A stretch of DNA of 64,000 nucleotides from Epiperipatus broadwayi (GCA_028023455.1 JAQFVV010000020.1:9595092-9659091), one strand, 5' to 3'; positions 47,090 through 59,940 are shown, counted from the first letter of the stretch. Made by a program: numbers and translations. The notes: generated by a model not told the origin, from the sequence alone.

Positions 47090-47700
47090 TCTGGCACCTT
47101 AATTTTAGGGGTATGAAACAAGATGTTTCCAAAAAGGCCCATCTATTGGACTGTTAAAAAAAAGAGAAATTGTTTCTTTAGGATTATTATTTTTCCGGTT
47201 TCCATAGTAAGCAAACACTATGGACTTATATGTGCAACAAACAATTGGTACACCCAACCATATAAGAGTGAACATCAGAAATCAAAAGGAAATCACATGC
47301 AAAATCATGAATGCAAATTGAATAATGGGGATAAAGTAATAAACTAAGACCAATAACTAAATAAGTAATAAATATGACTAAAATAGATGAGTTAGAAAAA
47401 CAAAAAGACTAAACTAAAAAGTAGGATCAAAAAGCAATATACATGCAAAAAAGAATGAGAAAAAAGCACAAAATGGTGAAAGGTGGTGACCAATAATAAC
47501 TAAATAAGTAATAAATATGACTAAAATAGATGAGTTAGAAAAACAAAAAGACTAAGCTAAAAAGTAGGCATCAAAAAGCAATATACATGCAAAAAAATGA
47601 GAAAATAGCACAAAGTTGGTACAAAACCCTATGACATATACTTACTTGTATCTCTATATAAAAAAGGAAACTAACATTGTACTCAACTGTCAGATAAATT
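47090..47700 (+). other. Gypsy leader with a 140-bp tandem duplication
   Basis: Non-coding leader between the LTR and gag. Two near-identical units at about 47349-47486 and 47488-47615 share AACTAAATAAGTAATAAATA and GCAATATACATGCAAAAAA. The 74-codon frame at 47123 has no recognisable product. Confidence 0.7.
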
Positions 47701-47701
47701 A

Positions 47702-48480
47702 ATGATAATATGTAGTGGAAGGCAATTACTGAATATGGATGTGAAACCTGAAGAAACCCAAAGCAATAGTGATAGCGAGTTGGAGGATGCTATCAGTAGG
47801 GAAGGATCACAACAGTCAGATAGTGGGGCAGGTAAATGGATAAGGTTAATCACCCTCCACAGGTACACATCACAGATCAAGTGATAAGTCAAACTCAAGA
47901 AACACTTGACAGTGAAATGACACAAGTGCCCAGAGTCAGAGTAGCAGAGACTACAGATGTGATGACATTGGAGTGAATACTCCAAGTGATCATGGCAATG
48001 AGGGCCACTATGATGACCAAGGATGATGTAGAAAACATGGATGTGAAGATAATCAGTATAAAAGACATAAGGAGACATGAAAGAAAAACTGAACAGCATG
48101 GAAGCAAGAATCAATGAGAAAATGAAAGACAGTATGGTTAGTGTAGGGGGAGATTTAAAAATGGAAATCAAGAAGACAGAAACCATATTGTCTACTGACA
48201 TGGAGCAGCTATCTACTACACCAGTCAAAACACGTTGATCCATCTAACATGAGCTGGAACTCAATGAAACATACTTCAAACCCAGTCAAGCCTGAGATTT
48301 AGGTGAGAGACCAATCTGGATTAGAACCCACTCTCGAGAGACCAATCTGGATTTGAACCCACTCTCTCAGCCCCAGATCAAACACCTAATGAATAACATA
48401 ATGATGGCACATGAGAATTTATTTTAAAATCTGGCCCACTAGCAAAGCAGAGAAGACAATGAGATATCTTATTGCATCAA
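47702..48480 (+). pseudogene. Gypsy gag N-terminal part, broken
   Basis: The first frame contains MDVKPEETQSNSDSELEDAI and an acidic/serine-rich stretch, then stops at 47884. Later segments, in other frames, encode a charged coiled-coil-like region (LNSMEARINEKMKDSMVSVG, KTETILSTDMEQL). 48292-48367 holds a direct duplication of GAGACCAATCTGGATTGAAC-type sequence. The location after an LTR and leader, and the helical charged composition, suggest gag; there is no diagnostic domain. The minus-strand 186-codon frame over the same bases is its shadow. Confidence 0.5.
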
Positions 48481-51480
48481 TACTTGACTAAACCTATATT
48501 ATATAAACTTGGAATTATATCATATAATTAACTCTTAATAGGGGAATTTGAACCCCATTCACAGATTTAATAGAAACACATATATATATATAGATGAATG
48601 CATAAAAGTGGAGAGAAGGTAATTTGAACAACAAAAATGATTTCAATAATAAAATGTTTAATATTATAGTGTGGTGATTATATACCTATTAAAGATGTGC
48701 ATGACTGAGACATCTACCTAGTGGTAAGTAGATACATATAGGCATTCATGCTATTTTTACTTATATGCTCTTGTATTTGGTTAAATAACATGTTATATAT
48801 CAATACATCTCTTTGGTGGATCAGACTAAGATGCCAATCATTCATTATAAAACAAAACTACATAACATTATGATTAATGCTATTATTGACAATTCTGAAA
48901 GATGGTGATTAATATATAAATTTAGGGAGCATTCTAGGATTCATTAGATATAGCACATTACTTGTGCACCATGGCGGTCATGAAAACCAATAAAATACAT
49001 TTGAGTTTTGTTTAGTTATTAGAGATAATATTTATTAATGACTCTCTTTACTAATATTTAAAAATATAAATCATTTTTAATTATCAGACAAAATATTTCT
49101 TAAATAATTTTTTTAAATTCATATTTGAAAAGAGAATGTTTTGTTTCCCCAAAGAATGTACATGCTTACACAGAAAAATTTATTACAATGGTGGGATTTT
49201 AAAATATACTAGAAGCACATAATTAAACTTATGAAGTCATTTAGCAAAAAAATCAATAATGAATGTTAAAGGTGGTAGTGCTAACATGAAGGCAGAAAAT
49301 CCTAAGTGAGATCTTTTGGATGAAGAAAATGAAAAATTAAATACTCCCCTTTTTTAGGGAAGTGCTTAGAGAGATGAGATTAGGTCTGGTGCGACCCAGG
49401 CATACGGAAATCACCAACACATGGAAACCTTTTTATATGTAGGGTAGTCCTGGCAAGATCAACTATCCACTGGACAGAACATGAAGAAAAATCTATGGGT
49501 CCAAACTCATCACAATGCCTAGACTAGAAGCACATAATATTCAAAAAGATAAGCCGTATGTCAGCAATGCAGCATGGAAACATGTCTCTAATGACATGAC
49601 CTGACATTTACTGCTTTAAAATACCTGATCCTCATTCCAATGTTATAAATTTAGACAAATAATGCTATGCTACATAATATATATATATATAGAAAAGGTT
49701 TATTTTATTACAAAATATTTTAAAATTACCCCCTTTTTCTTTCCCTGCTACTTAATATAATTAAATCCCACCTTCATGGATTTTACAACCTGACAATGTT
49801 CAAGTGTTTGAAATATTAAGAGTATAAAGAAGAAACCTGATATATATATATATAAACCAAATAATCAATCACCATTTCAGAATTAAATGAATAAAATTTT
49901 AAAATATTGGAGAGCATTAATTTTTCAATGATTGAGTTATCCTGGATAGAATTACTTTATTCTAGGTGAAGTTAAATAAATACTTTTTTAAATGCTAATA
50001 GATAAAAAATATGAAAATAGTTCAACTCGGAAAACAATCTTGTGAGCTTTTTAATTAAGACATTCAGATTTAATAAGAAAAACAAGAAAGTTTTATAACC
50101 TCAATCCATGGAGATCTAATTAAAAAAGGAAAAGAAAACTTTATACATTAAGCTTGCAAGGTTGTTTACATTTGTATATTGATGATAATAAAACAAATCA
50201 TAACTTAATATAAAAAAAGAACCGTACCAAAAATTAAGAGAAATGAAAGCACACGGTAGACTTAAATATGACAAAAAATTAGTGTGAGAGCAAATTGATA
50301 TTTACATTTAAAAGAATAGAGTTAAATAATTTACAAAAGAATTCTGGATAGCATAAGTCAAGATTAGTTGAGTAAATTAAATTCAGTTTCACATCAATGT
50401 TTGGCTCATGCATGACAGTTTAAAAGAATCCAGGTGAGTTCTAAGGTGACAGTAAGTTTCCAGTAAGTATTCCAACATTTTTGTTTCAAGCTTTTCTACA
50501 TTTCAAGTTGGCAGCATGGTGGTTATGTGCTGAGAGACCGACCGGCACGGGGCAGGAAAGACGATTTGCTTTCTACTTGTTCAGCATGTTGAAAATTTGA
50601 GCAGCATGGGATATGTTGTCAAAGCATATTTCTCTTCCCTTTGGTGGTCAAGATGAGCCCATTTTATACTCCTCTCAGGTATTTAAGGAATGCTTTTAAT
50701 TTCTTATTTCTAACTTAAATCTTGACTTCGATCTAACAGAAATTTTTACATGTGCTTTATCCATTGTTCTTGGAAATGCAATCATTAGATAATAATCCAA
50801 AAATATATTCAAATCTATTTCTAGATTGGAAATAGATTTGACAAATGTTTATAACAAAAGCATGAACTTTAATTTAATTCATTTTTTTTATTTTTAGTAA
50901 ACCTTAATTAAAAAAGTATTTCTCAAAATTGAAACAATCTTAACTTTCCACCACTTTAATTATTTTTGGACAATTAACGATTGCATTCTCCATCTTGGAT
51001 TAAAAAATATAGTTTAATAAAAAAATATTTTAAAAGAACAAAGTTTTATATACTTCATATAATGAATTATTTAGAAAGATAATATTTGTAAAATATTAAG
51101 GATTTTAAACTTCTCCCTTGATTTCCCTATTTCCTCGTTCTGCATCTCGCATTGCAGCTATGAATATGAGGCAAATGGCCTTGAAAGCGCATAGCATATA
51201 ATAATTTTTGGAATCTTTATAGCTTCTCGTTCAAGTGTTTCATACGCTTTTTAATTTGTATATTAAAGATATTATTTGAAACTTCATATAATGAATTATT
51301 TAGAAAGATAATATTTGATTAGTATTTGCTTCCATTATATATGAGCAGCACCCACTATACTTTAAAGAAGAAAAAAAAATTATATATAAAAAAAATTGTG
51401 ATTGACAAGTTAGGTGTGCTTTCTTAGAAACATATATGAACTACACATAAAGGAGCAGGATGGAATATAAGGTTTGAACA
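48481..51480. other. 3-kb stretch between two gag parts, unidentified
   Basis: Mostly AT-rich and non-coding; probably one or more insertions that split gag. Two less AT-rich islands stand out: 49360-49520 (GAGATTAGGTCTGGTGCGAC, a GCATACGGAAATCACC segment) and 50500-50690 (GAGACCGACCGGCACGGGGC, TTTGGTGGTCAAGATGAGCC). A 32-bp word AACTTCATATAATGAATTAT occurs twice (about 51052 and 51280). No terminal repeats or RT motifs were recognised. Confidence 0.4.
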
Positions 51481-51489
51481 TGGGTTAGC

Positions 51490-53040
51490 ACTTGTTATAT
51501 GGATAGAACCATGAAACTCAATCTTAAACTAAGATTGACTGCTTCACTATAAACCTGAATAATGTACAGAGGGACAATGCTAAATTGAGGCAAACAAGAA
51601 AGATGATAAAAGTAATAGATGAGAAGGACATGAAATGTCAACAGAAATTTGAAGAATTTAAAAGCAGCATTGCTGCTCAACTGCACCTAAAATATGATGA
51701 AATGTACCGAAGCCATGAAATTTTTAGGAAATGAGATATGCACAAAGCAAGAAAAATACCAAGAAGTCCAAAGATAGTTCCAAAACACCCATACAAGGAT
51801 GAACCAGCAATACTCTTGACAAAATATTGAGTCAGAAATGTGCAACAAGGCTTTTGAAGCTATGAGTCAGGATTTGAAAGATCTGGAGAACAAAATGGCC
51901 TCAAGTAAAACAATCTCAGGCAAGGCAAATCTGGAGAAGATGGTGAAAAATGTGAACAAGACATGTGACCATATCGGTTATATGGATGAAGCCATCAACC
52001 AGAGATTAGGAATTCTCAAATCCCAACTGTGCCAAATGACACAAGCCATTGGGATGCAACAGACTGAAGTGAGCCAAATGACCTGGAAACACAAGAAGAA
52101 ACGGATTGATACAGAGAACAACATAGAGATAGCCATCAAGGATCTCAATAAGATGTCATCCCTGTGGGATCTACTCTTTCACATTAGGCAATGCCTGAGA
52201 TAGAGGATCCCATTTTCAATTTTAACTTATAAGTGACAATCCCAAGTACATATCTGATCAATGAAGATGCGTGAATGCTGACTCTGTGGAGACAAGACAG
52301 AATGCACAACTGTGCAACAAATCAGCATAATCTACTAGTTCATAAGACTCAAGTTTTCAAAGGATCAGTGAATGAAGCCCCATTAGAACACTTCAGAAGC
52401 CTCAATCTATATTACTCTGTAAACCATAGTCAGAGGGTGAAAAACTAATTATCATATATAGATACCTTCAAGGGGATGCTGATGTTGTGGCAATCATTAT
52501 TTCAAACCCTTTCTATCTTTGATGTTTGTCAGACCTTACTGATAATGAATTTTTGGACCAGAGACAAGCAAAAAGCCTTACTCTACAAACTGTTCCAGGA
52601 AAAGTACCAACCAACATCACATGAAACATTGACCAAATTTTTTCGCCACCAGGTCATTAAGCTAAGGATGTTAAACACATACTTCCTGAGCAAAAGTGAA
52701 ATAATAAAAATAATTAAGAGAAACTTGCCTCTCAGAATCAAACAATCACTTTTATATACAAATGCTAAGAGCATGGTGACTGAGTTATTGAACAGTATCA
52801 ATCTGAACACTACTAATGTATCCACTAAAGCTCATGAGAAAAAGAAGAAAGAAGCTACCATTAACACCATATATTATAAAAGGAGGAAAACAAGAATGAC
52901 CCAAGCCATTGGAAGGGAAAATCATTACAACAAATCTCACCATGAACTTGGTCATCCAACAAAAACTGAATCAAAAATTGCAAAATTAGGACAAGCCATC
53001 CCAATAGCCCAGGGAAAGCTCCAAATTTAGGCTACCCCTA
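51490..53040 (+). pseudogene. Gypsy gag, capsid-like region, broken
   Basis: Begins with coiled-coil-like sequence (KCQQKFEEFKSSIAAQLHLK), continues in the 51838-52203 frame (DLKDLENKMASSKTISGKAN, then helical repeats) and after stops in 52476-53030. There LLYKLFQEKYQP followed by TSHETLTKFFRHQVIKLRML resembles the helical capsid/gag (retrotrans_gag) organisation: an APLEHFRSL-type segment at about 52375-52400, then the helix run. At least four frame breaks. No CCHC nucleocapsid knuckle was seen. Confidence 0.6.
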
Positions 53041-53199
53041 CTATGCACTCAAAGTTCAACAGAAACCAACCTAGGATGGTGCTTAAGGCCACATTCCTTA
53101 CCTCAAGAAACCAAAAAAACAAAAAGAAATTCAAACCAAACCATGAATCGAGAAAATCATTAATTAATAAGTTCATGAGAAGACAAAGCACCTAATTTT

Positions 53200-53720
53200 G
53201 CTTAACAAAGTTGGCCCATGAAAGAAATTTTGTTTGAGGGTTTGCTAGTTAAAGCTTTGTTAGACTCTGGCAGCCAGATATCAGTGGTGTCAGATAAGTT
53301 CTATCATAGATTCTGACTAAAAAATAACATCAAAACCCTGCTGCTGAAATCAATTCAAGTTACCATAGCAAACAATAGGAAGGCTAAATTAGCACAAAAA
53401 CATACTTGAGTTCAAATGAGCATTGGCCAAACAATACTCTATCTGGTGTTTCTCATACTGAATTACCTAATACATGAGGTCATCTTAGGGACAGACTTCT
53501 TACACATGAACAATTGCAGTATTGATTTTTCTGATAAGGTAGTAATGGTAAACAGTGAGATCTTGGAAATGATATTGCTTTTGAGACATGGTCTACCTCA
53601 AGTTGACTGCATAATATCTGCCATCCCAAAGGCATTCATTGAAAACAAAATTGTGAAATCCAATTTAGTTGAAAGCAATGATGCACTGAAATTGGGATCA
53701 GTTATCAATGAATTTTAATC
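53200..53720 (+). pseudogene. Gypsy aspartic protease, broken
   Basis: LVKALLDSGSQISVVSDKFY contains the D-S-G-S active-site motif (53263-53274) at the usual distance from the hydrophobic LLVKALL strand. The second half has HEVILGTDFLHMNNCSIDF, the conserved ILGxDFL motif that closes retropepsin folds of this clade. Two in-frame stops separate them. Lies directly before RT, as in Ty3/Gypsy pol. Confidence 0.8.
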
Positions 53721-53789
53721 CAATTTTCTCAGAAATGCCAAGGAGATAGTTTCTGATACAGAATCAAACTAATCAATAATCAACCATTC

Positions 53790-54480
53790 CAATCCAAATC
53801 ATACCATATTCCATATCAATATTGAGAAGAGATATCCAAGCAGATTAGCAGAATTCCAGATTGGGGGATTACTTCCAAATGTGCTTCATCCTACTGTAAC
53901 CCAGTTGTCACCATAAAGAAAGATGAGTCAATGAGATTTTGTTTGGATGCCAGACAACTGAACATCCAATTGCCCATACATGAATTATCAATGAAATTTG
54001 GACACAAGAAAGTGTTCACTTTCAATTTAAACTCCAGCTATTGGAAGATTGAACTCCATCCAGGGGATCACCAATACACAGCATTCCAATATGAGGATTT
54101 TACCTATCAGTTTAATAGGATGCTTCTTGGATTGATCAATGGTGGAGCTAGTCTAATTAGATGTTTAGACAAAAACCTATCTTCTGAGATCAAACAGATT
54201 GCAACCATCTATGAGGATGATGAAATAATTGCATCTTCAATAGTTGAAGAACAACTTACATCTCACCATGTTCTTTAGAGAATGCTACAAAAAGGGAATA
54301 AAGGTCAACTTCAAGAAGAATATGTTAGCTTGTAATGAATTGGTTGTATGGGATAAGACCTCATGCAGACAAGATCAGTACCATTCAGAAATTTCCAAAA
54401 TCCCACTAATAGAAAACAAAGTTGATCATTTCTAGAACTGTGCAATTTCTATAATCATTTCTATCAGAAGTTCTCTGACC
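53790..54480 (+). pseudogene. Gypsy reverse transcriptase, broken
   Basis: MRFCLDARQLNIQLP matches the RxCxDYRxLN segment, and VFTFNLNSSYWKIEL is motif A (normally LDLxSGYxQI). FQYEDFTYQFNRMLLGLING corresponds to the F-x-F-x-R-M-P-F-G-L motif B region, and IATIYEDDEIIAS carries the YxDD catalytic box as YEDD (54210-54221). In motif A the catalytic Asp is replaced by Asn, so this copy could not polymerise even if the stops and frameshifts were absent. The following GIKVNFKKNMLACNELVVW matches the LxLxxxKCxFxxxEVxFLG motif. Confidence 0.85.
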
Positions 54481-55000
54481 ATATTGAACCATTGCTGAGA
54501 CATTAGAAAGGAAGAGTGATGGAATTGGACTAAGGAGCAAGACAAGGCATTTGGGAATATTAAAACAGGGTTCCTAGGGAAAACAATGTTAGTGTTCTCT
54601 GATTATAATAAACCATTCATTGCTCAAACAGACAGAACTGGTTATGGATTAGAGGTAATTCTATCCCATATCCAGGAAGACAGCCAACCTGGAATCCTCT
54701 ATTTTATCAACCAGCTCCTAAAGGGTCCAGAGACAAATTACAGTTACTGAGAGGGAAGAACTGGAAATAGTGTGGGTCTTCCAAAAATTTCAGCAAATCC
54801 TACTCAGATAAGAGATGATACTGACCACTGACCACAAAAGCCTTCAATTCCTGAATCACAGCTATCTGTACACCAGTTTCCTAGTCAGAAGGAGTCTGCT
54901 GTTACAGGAATTCAATTATACAGTACAACACTATAAGAGATTTGAAAAAAATGTAGCTGACATGCTAGGTCAAAACTCATGTAGGCCAAAACAGAACCAT
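54481..55000 (+). pseudogene. Gypsy RNase H, broken
   Basis: DYNKPFIAQTDRTGYGLEVI fits the TDAS-x-x-GxGAVL strand containing the first catalytic Asp (about 54628), with Ser lost. ILTTDHKSLQFLNH corresponds to the V-x-T-D-H-x-x-L motif with the last catalytic Asp, followed by VRRSLLLQEFNYTVQHY and ADMLGQNS (normally ADALSR). Frameshift near 54750. Confidence 0.8.
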
Positions 55001-56170
55001 GTATCACTAGACAAGGTATACATTACTAATGTCAAGTTAATGATTGATGATGATATAAAGAATGATTTAGATAACTTGCCCAAGATACAGTGTAAACACC
55101 CATATCTTAATCTGATGATTAAAATTTTAAAAGAGGAAGTTCTGTGTGTATCAAATGATTTTGCCTTTTATAAGTTAGAGGAGGTCTTACTCCATAAAGC
55201 AATTCCAGATATAGATGAGTGGAGAGTAGTAATACCTAAACCACTGATGACCCACTCATAAAATATATATACTATCTGTACAGACACGATGGTGCTCATA
55301 AAAGATTGTCTGGTGTGCTTGCAAGCCAATCCAGTGAACCGAAATTACAGTAACCCTATGAAATCAATTATACCTGAGAGAAGGACATAGTAATCGATTA
55401 TTATCAGTCATTACTCCTATTTGATAAGCAAAAAATATTTGTCACATATAATCTCTTTTCCAAGTACATTTCTGCTTACCCAATACCCCAAGCTAATACT
55501 AGGCATACATTCAAAGTATTAGCCACCCTCCAATTCATGGTAAAAGGAAAGCCTAGAACCAATTTAACAGAATATAATACCTCATTCCTATCTAATAATA
55601 GAAAATTCCTATCTAATAATAGAAATGGGTAAAAATCCCAGATAAAACATGTGCTTACTTCCATTAGAAATCCATAATCAAACTCTTGTGAATGTGTAAA
55701 GAGGAGCTTGGATGTTTGTTTAGGATTTACCTAAAGGATGTGCATAAAGGATGGGTAGAGCAAACAGAATGTGTAGTGAATACATTAACTGAGTGTAAAT
55801 GAATTGACTAGATTCTCACCCATTAGACTACATCTTAATTAACCAACACCCACATTATTCGACAAATACCAATCCACAATCACACATACTGAAAGTGATA
55901 GGGAAAAGAATAGACAAGAAGTGTATAAGCAGCTTGTGGATAGGGTTGATCAAAAAAATAGAAATAGGAACAAAATCCTACATGATTTTAAAGTAGGAGA
56001 CAAAGTCTTAAAAAGAAACCCACATCTTGGTAAACCACAGGAAAACAAAGTTTTACTGCCCATAGAAAGTACCTATCACCATTGTGAAGCAATCATGTCC
56101 AAGCATGTTATGAATAGATATTTAAGGAGAGATCAGGGGCATATATAATGCCCACATTTTGAAATCATAT
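55001..56170 (+). pseudogene. Gypsy integrase, downstream copy, broken
   Basis: Aligns with the upstream fragment. The zinc finger has lost about 70 bp between the GAHK and DCLVCLQ segments (around 55300) compared with 42090-42165, removing the YWPKM helix; the CLVC cysteine pair is intact here. The region after the second catalytic motif has a 22-bp tandem duplication (ATTCCTATCTAATAATAGAA at about 55584-55630). The Glu position is kept in SNSCECVKRS. The frame at 55921-56148 (DRVDQKNRNRNKILHDFKVG DKV, broken here by a space) matches the chromodomain-proximal GDxVxL end of Gypsy integrases. Confidence 0.8.
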
Positions 56171-56698
56171 TGCAGAAATTCATGTAAGCAATATACCCAA
56201 TGTATGTACCAACCAAAAGATAGAAAAAAGTGATAAATGAAACATGAAGGGAAAGGGAATTAACATTAAAAATGCATGACTAGGATAATTAATGTCGATG
56301 AGGGTCACCAAGATATATGAGCTAATCCATAGTAGATAGTGGACACACCAATATTCAGGTAGACCTTCAAAAAATAATCCAATAAGTCTCAAGAAGGATC
56401 AGGATGAAGACTAATAAATAAATATAAGTGCCCTCTGCAACAGGAGGCATTTCCAGTTTAGTCCAGACCATAGGGTCACCAATCAATAAAAAAACTATAT
56501 CTAAGTCATGCCTTAGAAGAGGGTGTCTAGCAATGAAGAGTCATGAAGCAACACCAATATAGCCGAAAAAGGGGAAGTACACTTTGGAGCCCATCATTTA
56601 AATGCCATACAGCTTGACATTCGATACATATTTACACTGTTATGACTGTTAAATTTTGATCATAAATTAAAATTTTAACCCTGTAAAGACAGGGGAGT
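56171..56698 (+). other. Gypsy 3' internal region, with an empty transposon site
   Basis: Non-coding. At about 56181-56210, TTCATGTAAGCAATATACCC is the uninterrupted equivalent of the site occupied by the 1.3-kb transposon in the upstream copy. Ends with purine-rich AAAGACAGGGGAG at the LTR boundary (polypurine tract). Confidence 0.8.
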
Positions 56699-59027
56699 TG
56701 TAAGGGTAGTTCACAATACTAAAAAAACTTACGTTAAACCACATTTCTAAGGCAAGCTTATCAAAACCCTATACTTAACCAATAAATTCTTGAACATATG
56801 CTATTTGTTTTTGTATATATATATATGCTATCAATATTTGTATCACAAAATCATGAATTAGTAAATATTGCAACAAACTAAAATAAAGAAATCCAATTTA
56901 AGACTAGAAATGAATGCTTTAAATAAATCATATCAATGTATATGTATACTAATAATAAATTAACAGCATATTGTACATCATGGAAGTAGACAAAGCAAGC
57001 ATAATGATGACCCAATGTCAAGTTTATTACTAGGTAACCAAATGTGAAAAACAAAATTAGAATTTATATAACAATAAGTAACTACAGAAAAATAGGATGA
57101 AGTGCAAGGTATAATATGCCAAGTACCAGAAACAATCTGATCTTGTTTTAAAAAAACTAACTTTTATACAAAAGCAAAGGAAATTTATATCCATTGTCTT
57201 TTAAAATAATGCATTAGCAGTAGAAAGTAACACCATGAGAGTGAATTTCTGAATAATAAAGAAAATGAATGACCCATTCTAAAATACTCACTTTTCTTTA
57301 CCAATTCGATAGTTTAATTTGAGAAGAAACTATCTAACAGCAATTGAATAAAGAGTAAACAAATAAATATGTGCAGCTTGAAAAAATAATTATAGTGTTT
57401 TCAAACTGATTAAAAAGAAATAATAAAGTAATTCATGCATAAGTGAAAAGAATAAAACATTGCCAGTTGATGCAAAGAATAATGAAGTAATTTGTTTTGC
57501 ATATAAATCTACCAAATGATAAACTGCAATGGAATAAAATTTATGTATATTACAAAATGCTATACAATGTATTCTGGATAAATTATTGGTGCCACAGGAA
57601 CTGAATGCCACTGATTTTAACCATGGAAGCATAATAAACTCATTTGCCTACTCTTATAAAGCCTAAATAAACATCCATCATCCTATATCTAATGTCTATA
57701 TGTGAATCAAGAGAAATATTAATGGGAAAAGATAGAGGTAGTATTGTTATAAGCATGTTTAGGTAGAAATTCCAGAGAAGAATCAATTTTTATCTAAAGA
57801 TTCGTATGGAAATTATAGACTGTACATATGAAGTCATTGTTGCTGAACTCATGGAAAACAACAATCAATATGATTTTTATGGAAATCTTAATTTTGTTAT
57901 GTTTCATTACTATGTATATATTTACTTATTTATTTTTTATTTCCACGCTTGGAAGCCAAAATGGTTCAATTTTGGAAGAGTTGATTATAAGTGTAAGCAG
58001 AAGCAAGATGGGGAAGATGGTTAGGTTTATTTGAACATTTTTTTGTTATAAATAAAATTTAGATCAACTTATCTTCCTTAACAACTTGATGATGATCATC
58101 ATGATGTGGAATAAAACATAAGATTTTTTAATATCCCAAATTAAATGCTCACACTTATTACAGGACTGAGTTTATGTTATTTGTTTACTGTTAATTGATA
58201 ACCATTATATGTTCACTTTTTCTTATTTCAGTATGAATGATTAATCCTTGTGTGGACAATCTTTCTATCTATAGTAGGAATTTTCAGATGAATGGGGGGG
58301 AGGGAGGATTGGTATCATTAACCTGGATTGGACAAAGATGCTAAGGCAAATGTACCATCATAATAATTCAAATTAGCTAGTTAGCTTCGTGGTCATCTAA
58401 AACTGATATATTTTTTTTTTTTGTAAATAATTGGTGCCAAATCTTGAACTTCTACCAATAGACCAGGCATGAGAATTTCAATCATATTCAATATCAATAT
58501 TGTAGAAATCCAGACTTGACACTACCATTTAAATTGTTTACTATTGTTAAAACATTTTGGAAATATTTTTTTTATTTTGTTTCATTACATAATAAAATGT
58601 TATAGCAGCTATTTATATAGAATTGGTCTCAAGTTTATTAAAACTTTGCATTCACTAATTAAGATGTAATTGGAAATATATAAATCACTTGTAATGTGCA
58701 AGATCATACCTGAAGAGAGTCAAAGGCAAAATTGTCCATGAGTTTGAATATTGAGGCATAGCAGAACCAAGAAGGGGGGGGTGAGATGTGGATGAACTAG
58801 CCCAATGTGTATTTAGGTTTAATGAGTAAACATATAACTAACCCATCGGAGATAGATACAATCATAGGTTATGCAGTTCATCACACCATCGATGGCATTC
58901 TATGAGAAGACCATAGGTCTGACTGTAGTAAGATGAGCTCCCTTTCTCTTACGGAAGCATCCAGCCTGTTACATGTTGGGCATAATCACATATAGACTTC
59001 ATAAAGAAAACAGTCGGGCCCATTACA
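56699..59027 (+). repeat. Gypsy LTR, downstream (about 2.3 kb)
   Basis: Starts TGTAAGGGTAGTTCACAATA and ends CATTACA, like 44871-47089. The length difference is mostly a segment of about 130 bp at 58775-58905 (GATGTGGATGAACTAGCCCA) that is absent from the upstream LTR. Numerous substitutions and indels separate the pair, so the insertion is not recent. TA-repeat sequence follows; no target duplication can be tested because the sequence left of the other LTR is also Gypsy. Confidence 0.8.
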
Positions 59028-59820
59028 ATATATATATATTGTACCCTTTTCTATAGGTCAAGAAATAGTTATAATGGTCAATTACTAAAAAAAAAATTTA
59101 AATTTGAGAATATATTTATTGATGTATTGAATATATTAAATTTATAGAGTCTGTAAAGTGCAATTTAAAGCTAAAGCAAATACCTGATACGTAAAATCAT
59201 TTAAAAAATTAGTTAAATAAAGAGTAAAGAATTGCTCATATGGTTGTAAAAGCTGGCCATATTAAAATAACACAGCTATCAGTAATAAAAATGTATTTAA
59301 TAAGTCAATTTTAATAACTTTAAAACTTAGAATAAATTAATATTATATAGTATTTAAATTTATAAACTATATTAAATAATAAAAATTAGTGTAATATATT
59401 TGAATAGTAAATATTATGATGTTGAGAATTGTATTTATTTCTATATTTTTTTCTAAATTATTTCTTCAAAATTTTATATAAAATTTTTATATAATATAAG
59501 TGCAGTAAATTTATTAAGACAGACAAAAATAGACAAAACACCGGAAACGATTACGTAATTGTCTGGAATATTTTATACAAGCACTTGTTTCAATTAATAC
59601 CAATATTTTAAAGTATTTAAAATAATATTATAGTAGAAATGGATAGAATTTATTAAACATTGTAATAAAAATAAGTAGTGAATAATTTTATTAAATATTG
59701 TTTTGAAAATTATTTTAAAAGTGTTTAAATTGATTTAAATATAATAATTAGTTTTAAATAATAATTAGATAGTGTTTAAGTGTTACATTATCAGTTTAAA
59801 ACTTTAGAAAATTATTTATA
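59028..59820. other. Highly AT-rich stretch without recognisable gene
   Basis: Almost only A and T; no gene, RNA or repeat recognised. Confidence 0.45.
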
Positions 59821-59834
59821 AATCCAAGTAGGAT

Positions 59835-59940
59835 TGACCAATAGTAATAGAGCTTGGCAGACTCCCAAAATCGCGCCAATTAATTGTATAATCGAGGAGA
59901 ACAAGAATTGACAGGCTCGAGTGAAGAGGTAAAAATTTTG
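59835..59940 (+). promoter_or_regulatory. Possible promoter / noncoding first exon
   Basis: A small, less AT-rich island. It has a CCAAT word (59838-59842), an E2F-like GCGCCAAT at 59873-59880 (TTGGCGCGA on the minus strand) and, downstream, GTGAAGAG followed by GTAAAA at 59939, which could be a splice donor. No coding exon that could follow was confirmed, and similar words can arise inside an LTR. Confidence 0.2.

Noticed and set aside
47683-48243. 186-codon minus-strand open frame, rich in Ser/Leu/Phe/His
   Set aside because: Antisense to the gag-like coding region; purine-rich coding on the plus strand commonly leaves such open antisense frames.
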